NCBI GenBank assembly: GCA_964412505.1
Contig: CAYPOM010000007.1
Coordinates: forward strand, 1-64,000
Length of the DNA stretch: 64,000 nt
Direction of reading: 5' to 3'
Origin: CAYLKK01 sp964412505
Lineage (GTDB): Bacteria; Pseudomonadota; Alphaproteobacteria; UBA3830; CAYLKK01
The first letter of the stretch is position 1, and each line of letters starts with the position of its first letter. Positions 45,116 to 53,008 of the stretch are shown here, in pieces. The notes below the pieces were generated by a model that was given only the letters and a program-made list of their open reading frames with translations, was not told where the DNA came from and ran no database searches. Both the position numbers and the translations under genes were made by a program.

Positions 45116-46102
45116 TTACTTACATAAATTAGCAAACCATCGTGCTATTTTCCCAGAAAATGTATTGCCGTCTATAGATTTTTTACTTAGCGTTTTTGTA
45201 TACTTCAACATTAAGTCATCGTATGCAATGCAACTCAGGAGGTCATACTCTCTAGCTCCAGAGCTAAGGTCTTCAGGGACGGTATTGCAAGATGCAACTG
45301 ATTTTGGCAAAAGACCGGCATATTTGTAAAAATCAGAAACCAACTCACTGCAAAACAATCTATCGCTATCGTTTCCACTCTCTTCGTTACCATCTTTTGT
45401 TGCCTTTAATAAACTATCAAATGTAGAAATTGTTTCATATGTTCGGAATAAATTATTGGATATATAACCTCTCGTTATGTCTTGTGGAATATAATGTTTT
45501 TCTAGTAAATTTCTAATGTATACGTTTCCTCCATATTCTTTCAATTGCACATCAAGACATGTTATGTGAACGTGTGGCCATATACCTTTTAAAACTTCAC
45601 TAGCTGTTCCTGTCGCCCCGAAACAAAATGGAGTTAAAAACAAATCCCTTGGCATTGCAAGGATATCTGCACAGTGTGTTTCAATATGTTCTATAGCCTG
45701 TTGTTGCGCCTTTTGACTAACAAGTAATATGCCTTCATCCGTTACACTAAAATCAACCGATTTAACAGCTTCAAGCATTGTATTGGCATACTCTAAAACA
45801 ACGATTTCTGAATGAGTAATGCCATTTGGGTTATACACTTCGTTAATAGCCTGCGCTCCGCGAATAACATTTCCAATTACACCAGTATCTGAAAAAAGCA
45901 ATGTATCTCCATTAAAAACTTGGAATTCACGTGGAGTTTTATTTTCAATATAACACGGATTTTGCACAGTAATACTTCTTAATCCTGTGTTAATATTTCC
46001 GCAGAATCGATTTTCGTCATTCATACGCATTGCATGCGTATTTGTAAGAAAAGTTGAACAAACAAATGCCAATACCATTGGCGTTTTTGTATTAAACGAC
46101 AT
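45116..46102 (-). CDS. Exported YiiX/NlpC-P60-like cysteine peptidase or amidase
   Basis: A 328-residue protein with a signal peptide (MSFNTKTPMVLAFVCSTFLT, cleavage near THA). The rest fits a circularly permuted papain-like fold of the YiiX/YaeF group: GDTLLFSD strand, H97 in ITHSEI, a mid-domain VHITCLDVQL strand, and C251 in LFCSELVSDFYKYAGLLP. In the permuted fold the His precedes the Cys, as here. Such enzymes cleave peptide or lipid-linked amides. The ATG at 46102 has a strong ribosome site (AGGAG) and is preferred over the frame start at 46138. It is a lone minus-strand gene among plus-strand neighbours. The family call is moderate. Confidence 0.6.
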   Translation of the reverse strand: MSFNTKTPMVLAFVCSTFLTNTHAMRMNDENRFCGNINTGLRSITVQNPCYIENKTPREFQVFNGDTLLFSDTGVIGNVIRGAQAINEVYNPNGITHSEIVVLEYANTMLEAVKSVDFSVTDEGILLVSQKAQQQAIEHIETHCADILAMPRDLFLTPFCFGATGTASEVLKGIWPHVHITCLDVQLKEYGGNVYIRNLLEKHYIPQDITRGYISNNLFRTYETISTFDSLLKATKDGNEESGNDSDRLFCSELVSDFYKYAGLLPKSVASCNTVPEDLSSGAREYDLLSCIAYDDLMLKYTKTLSKKSIDGNTFSGKIARWFANLCK

Positions 46103-46235
46103 TAAAGATCTCCTGTTTTTGTCATTAAAAGAATACAAAAATACAGTTTATTTCAGGTTAATTTCTTAATTTTAAACTTTATTTAATAATTGCAATATTC
46201 TCCACATATTTTGGGAAACCCTAAAGTTAGTTGCT

Positions 46236-46264
46236 TTGGTTTAAATTAAAAACTATGTTATATT
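46236..46264 (+). promoter_or_regulatory. Predicted sigma70 promoter of fabD
   Basis: TTGGTT (46236-46241) and TATATT (46259-46264) are 17 bases apart, about 27 bases before ATG 46291. Confidence 0.5.
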
Positions 46265-46290
46265 CGTACAAGTTTTACTTTGGAGAGAAT

Positions 46291-47220
46291 ATGCGGTTAC
46301 TCATGTTCCCAGGTCAAGGAACACAAACTCCAGGAATGGGGCGCGATGTTTACGAACGATATAGTTCAGCAAAAGAAGTTTTTGAACGAGTTAATAGTGC
46401 ATTGGGATTTAATTTGTCTGATATAATTTTCAACGGTGATAAGGAAAAATTAGTACAAACAGACATAGCACAGGTTGCAATAATGACAACAAGTATTGCA
46501 TACTTAAAAGCTTACGAAGAAGAAATAGGAACAGCTATTTGTAACGAAAATACAATTTGCGCTGGACATTCTTTGGGAGAATATTCAGCTTTATGTGCAT
46601 CTGGAGTATTGTCTATCGAAGACACTGCTAGATTGTTATGGGCTAGAGGTAATGCGATGAAAAGCTGCTCAAATATAGAGACTGGTATGGCAGCAGTATT
46701 GGGGGCAGACTTGGATACAGTAAATTCTGTAATAGATAAAGTGAAATCCGAAATACAAAACGAGTTAGTTATACAAATAGCAAACGATAATTCGATAGGA
46801 CAAGTTGTGATTAGCGGATATAAACTTGCAATTGAAAAATTTGTAGAATATGCAACAAATGCTAACATAAAGAAAGTAGTGTCTTTAAACGTTTCTGGTG
46901 CGTTCCATTCTGAAATAATGAAACCAGCTGCTGAAAAAATGAAACCAGTTTTGGATGGCACAAATTTTAAAGAGCCTATATGCCCTGTATTTTCTAATTA
47001 TACATCTCAACCGGCTACAAGTGGATTTGCAGATTTATTATATAAGCAAATTACAGGGACAGTTCGGTGGAGAGAAATATTGTTAAATGCCGTTGATTTA
47101 GGTGTAGATGAGGCTTTGGAAATCGGGCCAGGCAATGTTTTGGCTGGTTTAGCTAAGAGAACTACGCCACAAATTATCGTAAAAAATATAAATTCTGTAG
47201 ATGCAATTTTAAACCAATAA
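46291..47220 (+). CDS. fabD: Malonyl-CoA:ACP transacylase
   Basis: FabD moves malonyl from CoA to acyl carrier protein for fatty-acid elongation. The 309-residue protein starts at ATG 46291 (MRLLMFPGQGTQ), after GGAGAG; the frame runs upstream to 46231 without family support. The catalytic Ser is S94 in GHSLGEYSA, the base H206 in GAFHSEIM, and the oxyanion Gln lies in PGQGTQ. Neighbouring fab genes are absent, so it has been split from the usual fabD-fabG-acpP run. lysK follows after 14 bases. Confidence 0.96.
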   Translation: MRLLMFPGQGTQTPGMGRDVYERYSSAKEVFERVNSALGFNLSDIIFNGDKEKLVQTDIAQVAIMTTSIAYLKAYEEEIGTAICNENTICAGHSLGEYSALCASGVLSIEDTARLLWARGNAMKSCSNIETGMAAVLGADLDTVNSVIDKVKSEIQNELVIQIANDNSIGQVVISGYKLAIEKFVEYATNANIKKVVSLNVSGAFHSEIMKPAAEKMKPVLDGTNFKEPICPVFSNYTSQPATSGFADLLYKQITGTVRWREILLNAVDLGVDEALEIGPGNVLAGLAKRTTPQIIVKNINSVDAILNQ

Positions 47221-47234
47221 AGTAGAGTCATAAT

Positions 47235-48800
47235 ATGATTAAATTCAGTGAAGAAATTTTAAATAATGCAAAATCTTGGCCATTTATAGAAGCTCGCAAG
47301 CTATTAGACAGAACTCAGATCAACAAAAGGGGATATGCTTTGTTTGAGACAGGATATGGCCCATCTGGACTTCCGCATATCGGAACATTTGGTGAGGTCG
47401 TCAGGACAACATATGTAATGAAAGCATTTGAAGCTTTAACAGGGATTAAAGGCAAATTATATGCATTTTCTGATGATTTAGATGGCTTTAGAAAAGTACC
47501 TGAAAATGTACCTAATCAAGAAATGTTGGCTAAATACATTAATTTTCCTCTCACATCAGTTCCAGATCCATTTGGATGTCACGCTAGTTTCGGTGAGCAT
47601 AATAATAATAAATTAATGGAGTTTCTTGATTCATTTGGTTTCGACTACGAATTCCAAAGCTCAACTAACTGGTATAAAACAGGGAAATTCAATAATGTAT
47701 TGCTGAAAGTACTAGAAAAGCATAAAGAAATTCTTGATATTATGCTTCCAAGTTTAAGAGAAGAAAGATCAGCTACATATAGCCCATTTTTACCTGTCGA
47801 TAAAAAAAACGGAAAGGTGTTACAAGTACAGATAGAAGAGTATAAAGTTAACGATGGAACTGTTGTTTACAAAGATGAAGACGGAAATCTTGTAGAAACG
47901 CCAGTAACTGATGGAAACTGTAAATTACAGTGGAAAGTCGATTGGGCAGCAAGATGGACAGCAATTGGAGTAGACTACGAAATGTCAGGAAAAGATCTAA
48001 TCGACTCAGTTAAGTTATCATCGAAAATTTGTAAAGTCTTAGGTGGGACACCGCCGGAAGGATTTAATTACGAACTATTTTTAGATGAAGAAGGGAAAAA
48101 AATTTCAAAATCAAAGGGTAATGGTTTAAGTGTAGAAGAATGGTTAAGATATGGCCCTAGTGAAAGCTTAGCTTACTTTATGTTTGCATCACCAAAAAGT
48201 GCTAAAAAATTATATTTTGATGTGATTCCAAGAAATGTAGATGAATATATATCGAATTTAGCCCGATATGAAACCCAGCAAGAAGCAGGAAAAATTGACA
48301 ACCCTGTGTGGCATATCAATTATCATAACCCACAGCCAATCGATGTTCCTGTTTCTTTTTCTATGTTGCTAAATTTGGCCAGTGTTTGCAATACAGATAA
48401 TCCAAATGTGTTATGGGGATTTATATCTAAGTATAAGCCGGAAGCTAAACCTGAAAATATGCCATTTTTAGATAAGCTAGTGAAACATGCTATTTTTTAC
48501 TACATAGATTTTATAAAAGAGAATAAGTCTTACAGAGTACTTTCTGATGAAGAAAAAGCGATATTTATTGATTTAAAAGAAAGATTAGAAAAAATGGATA
48601 CATTAGCGACTGGAGCAGATATTCAAACCTGTGTTTACGATGTTGGTAATGCTAATTTCCCAGAAAATTTAAAAGATTGGTTCGGACTAGTATATGAAGC
48701 ACTTTTTGGACAAAAGGAAGGCCCAAGAATAGGCTCTTTTGCCGAACTATATGGATTAAATAATTTTATAAAACTTATAGACGAAGCGATTCAACGTTAA
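47235..48800 (+). CDS. lysK: Lysyl-tRNA synthetase, class I
   Basis: The 521-residue enzyme is the archaeal-type, class I LysRS that alphaproteobacteria also have, unlike the class II LysS of most bacteria. The HIGH motif is HIGTFGE near residues 37-43, the KMSKS equivalent is KKISKSKGNG, and the C-terminal half is helical. It charges tRNA-Lys. It sits between fabD and ffh in one direction with gaps of 14 and 25 bases. Confidence 0.95.
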   Translation: MIKFSEEILNNAKSWPFIEARKLLDRTQINKRGYALFETGYGPSGLPHIGTFGEVVRTTYVMKAFEALTGIKGKLYAFSDDLDGFRKVPENVPNQEMLAKYINFPLTSVPDPFGCHASFGEHNNNKLMEFLDSFGFDYEFQSSTNWYKTGKFNNVLLKVLEKHKEILDIMLPSLREERSATYSPFLPVDKKNGKVLQVQIEEYKVNDGTVVYKDEDGNLVETPVTDGNCKLQWKVDWAARWTAIGVDYEMSGKDLIDSVKLSSKICKVLGGTPPEGFNYELFLDEEGKKISKSKGNGLSVEEWLRYGPSESLAYFMFASPKSAKKLYFDVIPRNVDEYISNLARYETQQEAGKIDNPVWHINYHNPQPIDVPVSFSMLLNLASVCNTDNPNVLWGFISKYKPEAKPENMPFLDKLVKHAIFYYIDFIKENKSYRVLSDEEKAIFIDLKERLEKMDTLATGADIQTCVYDVGNANFPENLKDWFGLVYEALFGQKEGPRIGSFAELYGLNNFIKLIDEAIQR

Positions 48801-48825
48801 ATCTCGTAATTGTTTGGAGAGTAGA

Positions 48826-50169
48826 ATGTTTGATATTTTTACAAAAAAAATAGTTTCTGTTTTGGATAAATTGAGAAACTCTGGAACGCTGACTGAAAAG
48901 GATATAGACTTAGCTTTAAGAGAGATCAGAATCGCTCTATTAAGCGCTGATGTATCTTTAAGTGTAGCTAAAAAGTTTATAGAAAATATCAAAGAAAAAG
49001 CATCTGGACAGGAAGTAATGAAAGCTCTATCTCCAGGGCAGACTGTTGTAAAAATAGTTAGAGACGAATTAGTTAAATTACTTGGAAGTGAAAATAGCCA
49101 AATAGATTTTTCTAGTTCGCCTACTAAAATTATGCTTGTTGGTTTGCAAGGTGCCGGTAAAACAACTATGTGTGCAAAAATTGCACATTTGTTCAAAAAG
49201 CAGTACAAGAATAAAATTGTCTCTTTAACATCAGTTGATTTTTACAGGCCAGCCGCTATAGAACAGTTGTCGATTTTATCTCAAAAAATTGATGCTAATT
49301 TTTATTCTCCAGACGCATCAAAAAAATCTGCAAAAAACGTAGAAGATTTCTTGAAAAATGGAAAAGAAAATAATTTTGACTTGCTCATATTAGATACAGC
49401 AGGGCGTCTTCAAATCGATGAAGAAAAAATGAACGAGCTTGAAGACTTAAAAGAAGCTTTTAAGCCAAATGAAATTATTTTAGTTGCAGATATCACAACC
49501 GGGCAAGATGCAATTAATATCGCAAAGACATTTAATGAAAGGCTAAATCTAACTGGAATTATTTTAACTAGAGTTGATGGGGACGCAAAAGGTGGAGTTG
49601 CTATATCAATGAGAGATGTAACTGGAGTTCCTGTAAAGTATCTCGGTACTGGAGAAAATATAGATAAGATTGAACAATTTACACCAGAAAGAATAGCTGA
49701 CAGAATTTTAGATATGGGTGATATTTTATCGTTAATCGAAAAGACTAGAGAATCAATGAGCGATGACGATATCATGAGTACAGCTCAAAAAATGATGACT
49801 GGGAATATCGACTTGAATGATTTTGCTGACATTTTAAAAAAAATGCAAAAAATGGGAGGTTTTATGAGCCTACTAAAATTCATACCTCAGTTTTCTAAAA
49901 TCTCAGAAATGATTGGAGATAAAAAGATAGACGAAAAAATGCCAAACCGTGTCATTGCTATGATCAATTCAATGACAAAATTGGAAAGGAGAAATCCAAG
50001 TATTTTAAATGCATCTAGAAAAAAGCGAATCGTTGCAGGTTCAGGTACAACAATTCAAGAATTAAATAGGCTTTTAAAACAATTCGAAGATATGCAAAAA
50101 ATGTTCAAAATAATGAAGAATCCCAGGAATAATACTCTGAACAAAATTACAGGAAAATTTATGCGATAG
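48826..50169 (+). CDS. ffh: Signal recognition particle protein Ffh
   Basis: Ffh binds 4.5S RNA and signal sequences and directs ribosomes to the membrane. The 447-residue protein starts at ATG 48826 (MFDIFTKKIV), with GGAGAG upstream. The N domain is followed by the GTPase with G1 GLQGAGKT at 106-113, DTAGR, TRVDGDAKGG and the closing GTGENIDKIEQF; the Met-rich M domain (MMTGNIDLNDF and KKMQKMGGFMSLL) binds RNA and signal peptides. A long positive C-terminus is typical. It is 4 bases from the MFS gene that follows. Confidence 0.97.
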   Translation: MFDIFTKKIVSVLDKLRNSGTLTEKDIDLALREIRIALLSADVSLSVAKKFIENIKEKASGQEVMKALSPGQTVVKIVRDELVKLLGSENSQIDFSSSPTKIMLVGLQGAGKTTMCAKIAHLFKKQYKNKIVSLTSVDFYRPAAIEQLSILSQKIDANFYSPDASKKSAKNVEDFLKNGKENNFDLLILDTAGRLQIDEEKMNELEDLKEAFKPNEIILVADITTGQDAINIAKTFNERLNLTGIILTRVDGDAKGGVAISMRDVTGVPVKYLGTGENIDKIEQFTPERIADRILDMGDILSLIEKTRESMSDDDIMSTAQKMMTGNIDLNDFADILKKMQKMGGFMSLLKFIPQFSKISEMIGDKKIDEKMPNRVIAMINSMTKLERRNPSILNASRKKRIVAGSGTTIQELNRLLKQFEDMQKMFKIMKNPRNNTLNKITGKFMR

Positions 50170-50173
50170 AAAA

Positions 50174-51337
50174 TTGCGAAAAAATATTTACATAATAGCT
50201 ATTTGGTGTTTGCTAATAGGCTTGTCATCTCATATGGTTTATAGCCAGTTGGGTGTATTTTTAAAATATGAATTACATGCAAGTGAAGATAAAATCGCTT
50301 TAATTGATGGGTTAGCTGAATTGCTATCAAATTTAGCAAGGGTTTTATCAGGAACAATTAGTGATTTTTTACATAATAGAAAATTTATGTTAATTTTGGG
50401 TAGTGCCGCCATAGCATTTATTCGCCCTTTTTTTGCAATCTGCACATCTATTTCTGGGTTATTCGTTGTATTATCTGCAGATAGAATCATCAGCGGTTTA
50501 ATAGTTTCACCAAGAGATGCATTGATATCAGATCTTAGTGGAAAGAGAACATTAAATAGAGCATATGGAGCGAGTAAGATTGCAAAAACAATAGGAAGTT
50601 TTTGCGGAATTTTTTTTGCAATATTTATTTTAAATATTTCTACAGCTAATTATTTTTTGTTGTATATTATAGCATCTATTCCTGCTGCAATTAGTTTTAT
50701 TCTTGCGACTAGAATAAGTGAATATCAAAATATACGAGACAATACAGAAAAAAGAAAGTTTCGGATATCAGAGGTTTTCTATTTAAATAAAAAATTTTGG
50801 CAATTTATATGCTTTGTATTTTTATTTGAGTTAGCCCATTTTAGTGATTCATTACTTACAATTCGTGCTAGTAATTTTTGTAGTGTTACAGAAGCGACTT
50901 ATACAGCTATTTTTATTAGTTTAGGACAGATCGTTTGTACTTACCCAATTTCGCACTTTGCAGATAAATTTAGTTTTAACAGAATGATATTTCTGTGTAT
51001 AGCCATGACTATATTGGCTAATTTATTGATGTTATTTGCATGTGACCAGTATTTAGTTTTTCTGGCTGCATTTTTTTGGGGAGGTCAAATGTCGTCAATA
51101 GCGGCATTAGCTTTGTCTATGATAACAATAAATGTCGATTTTAATAAGAAAGGAATAGCTATTGGAATATACTACATCGCAGTTGGATTAGGCTATTTTA
51201 TATCTGGCAGCATAGCTGGATTCTTATGGAAAAATTTAAATTGTAATTTTGTGTTTCTATACAGTATAGCTATATGTATACTTTCTGCGTCACTGTACAG
51301 AAAACTGTGTACATATAATGAAACACTAAAATCATAA
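50174..51337 (+). CDS. Major facilitator superfamily permease
   Basis: The 387-residue protein has about 12 membrane helices and the same loop signature as the permease at 9224 (SGTISDFLHNRKFMLI and SPRDALISDLSGKR), so the two are paralogs that diverged long ago. The substrate is unknown. It begins with TTG only 4 bases after ffh, likely by coupled translation; no ATG near the first helix competes. It converges with lpxD. Confidence 0.82.
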   Translation: MRKNIYIIAIWCLLIGLSSHMVYSQLGVFLKYELHASEDKIALIDGLAELLSNLARVLSGTISDFLHNRKFMLILGSAAIAFIRPFFAICTSISGLFVVLSADRIISGLIVSPRDALISDLSGKRTLNRAYGASKIAKTIGSFCGIFFAIFILNISTANYFLLYIIASIPAAISFILATRISEYQNIRDNTEKRKFRISEVFYLNKKFWQFICFVFLFELAHFSDSLLTIRASNFCSVTEATYTAIFISLGQIVCTYPISHFADKFSFNRMIFLCIAMTILANLLMLFACDQYLVFLAAFFWGGQMSSIAALALSMITINVDFNKKGIAIGIYYIAVGLGYFISGSIAGFLWKNLNCNFVFLYSIAICILSASLYRKLCTYNETLKS

Positions 51338-51400
51338 CTATACAGCAACACATAAAAGTATGCGACATTCTTAAATATAAAAACATTATTTAAAAATAAT

Positions 51401-52414
51401 TTATCTTTCAACAGAACGTTTCAAAAATGCAGCCTGCCTTCGCCATGTTTTAACATCTACAGCAGGAATACCACCAACTATTTGTCCGTCTTCAATATCG
51501 CTTGCAACCCCAGATTTTGCAGCTATTACAACTCTTTTTCCTATAGAGACATGCCCAGCGATTCCTACTTGGCCAGCCAAAACTGCTCCGTCTCCTATTT
51601 TTGAGCTACCAGCAATTCCGACCTGAGATACAATTGTGACCATATTCCCGATCTCAACATTGTGACCAATTTGAACAAGATTATCTATAATAGTATTATC
51701 TCCAATTATTGTATTATCTATAGCTCCTCTGTCTATCGTCGTATTTGCACCGATACGCACGTTATTTCCAATTACAACCATTCCAAGTTGTTTTATTTGA
51801 ACCATAGAATTCCCATTTGGAATTATTCCAAAACCTGGTTCTCCAATTTTTGCGCCAGAATGTATAGTAACATTATTTCCCAATTGTGCACATTTTATTG
51901 AAACATGGGAGCCAATTTTACAATTATCGCCAATAGAGCAATTTTTGCATATTTTTGTGAAACTATCGATTATACAATTATCACCAATACTAACACCGTC
52001 TTCTATTACAACATAATCACCTATTGATACATTATCTCCAAGTGTAACATTTTTTCCGATTATAGACGTATTGCTAACAATGTGTGTTGTTTTTACGCCT
52101 TCGTATAATTTTTCTAAAGCTATAGCATAAACTGCCATTACATTATCCGCAATTATAACATTTACTCCATTGGGAACAGTATCTATATGTTGAGAATTTA
52201 CAATTACTACACCTGCTTGTGTATTTCGTAGATCTTCCATATATTTTTTATTACCCAAAAAAGACAGCTGTGATTTAGTAGCATTTTTCAGCGTATTAAC
52301 ACCGCATATCTCAAAATCAGCATCTCCTAAATATTTACTCACACAGAAATCTGCTAAATCTTTTAACTTTACGCTTACTGGAATTTCATAAAAAAATTTT
52401 CTATTATTTATCAT
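51401..52414 (-). CDS. lpxD: UDP-3-O-acylglucosamine N-acyltransferase
   Basis: LpxD adds the second acyl chain to UDP-GlcN in lipid A synthesis. The 337-residue protein has an N-terminal uridine-binding region, then a left-handed beta-helix of hexapeptide repeats (IGDNVSIGDYVVIEDGVSIG and so on) and the catalytic His in QIGHNVEIG. It shows that the cell makes lipid A. fabZ and lpxA, which usually follow, are missing; a convergent permease is next. The start overlaps the skp end by 11 bases. Confidence 0.96.
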   Translation of the reverse strand: MINNRKFFYEIPVSVKLKDLADFCVSKYLGDADFEICGVNTLKNATKSQLSFLGNKKYMEDLRNTQAGVVIVNSQHIDTVPNGVNVIIADNVMAVYAIALEKLYEGVKTTHIVSNTSIIGKNVTLGDNVSIGDYVVIEDGVSIGDNCIIDSFTKICKNCSIGDNCKIGSHVSIKCAQLGNNVTIHSGAKIGEPGFGIIPNGNSMVQIKQLGMVVIGNNVRIGANTTIDRGAIDNTIIGDNTIIDNLVQIGHNVEIGNMVTIVSQVGIAGSSKIGDGAVLAGQVGIAGHVSIGKRVVIAAKSGVASDIEDGQIVGGIPAVDVKTWRRQAAFLKRSVER

Positions 52415-53006
52415 AATTTTTTAACACCTCTGGAATTTCAAAAGATCTTTTATCAGCATTTATTTCTCTAATTACCTCATCAGTAATATCTTTTGTACAT
52501 TTTCCGTATATTAAAACTGATGAATCAAACACAATATCTGAATTACACCTTTCAGCTATTTTCCGAACTTTTTCTCGAATGAATTTATTGAACTTTCCTG
52601 AAACATCCTTCATTAAAGAATGCATCTTCAGAGATTTTTTTTGCGCCAGAGAATACAACATAATACGTCGGTTCTTTTGTGTTTCTCCTTCAAATTTCTT
52701 CACATCGAAATCAGGAATATTGACTTTGCTTTTTATATCAAAAGACTTCTTCTCGTCAGATGACTTTTCAAGAGATTCTGCAATCTTTTCTAAAGCTTCT
52801 ATTTGTTTTTTTATGTCTGCCATCCATCTATCAAATAAAAATTGGATTTTTTTGCCTATATCAGAATCATTTTCAGTTTTCTCAAAATCTATTACTAAAA
52901 TTTTAATACAATCACTGTTAGAGATAGCCCTACTTTCAGCATTTGAGCCCATATGAATGAATAAACTCAACACAATGAGTATCGCATATAACTTTTTATT
53001 TAACAT
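52404..53006 (-). CDS. skp: Periplasmic chaperone OmpH/Skp
   Basis: Skp holds unfolded outer-membrane proteins in the periplasm for the BamA machine. The 200-residue protein has a signal peptide (first 23 residues, ending GSNAES), then strand-coil-strand with long Lys/Glu-rich helices and the late strand CNSDIVFDSSVLIY that closes the beta body. Position between bamA and lpxD is the usual one. The charge pattern and length are normal. Confidence 0.9.
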   Translation of the reverse strand: MLNKKLYAILIVLSLFIHMGSNAESRAISNSDCIKILVIDFEKTENDSDIGKKIQFLFDRWMADIKKQIEALEKIAESLEKSSDEKKSFDIKSKVNIPDFDVKKFEGETQKNRRIMLYSLAQKKSLKMHSLMKDVSGKFNKFIREKVRKIAERCNSDIVFDSSVLIYGKCTKDITDEVIREINADKRSFEIPEVLKNYDK

Positions 53007-53008
53007 CT

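Noticed and set aside
51360..51400. Terminator between the MFS gene and lpxD
   Set aside because: Only an all-A/T ATTATTT/AAATAAT hairpin is seen, which is too weak to call in such AT-rich DNA.
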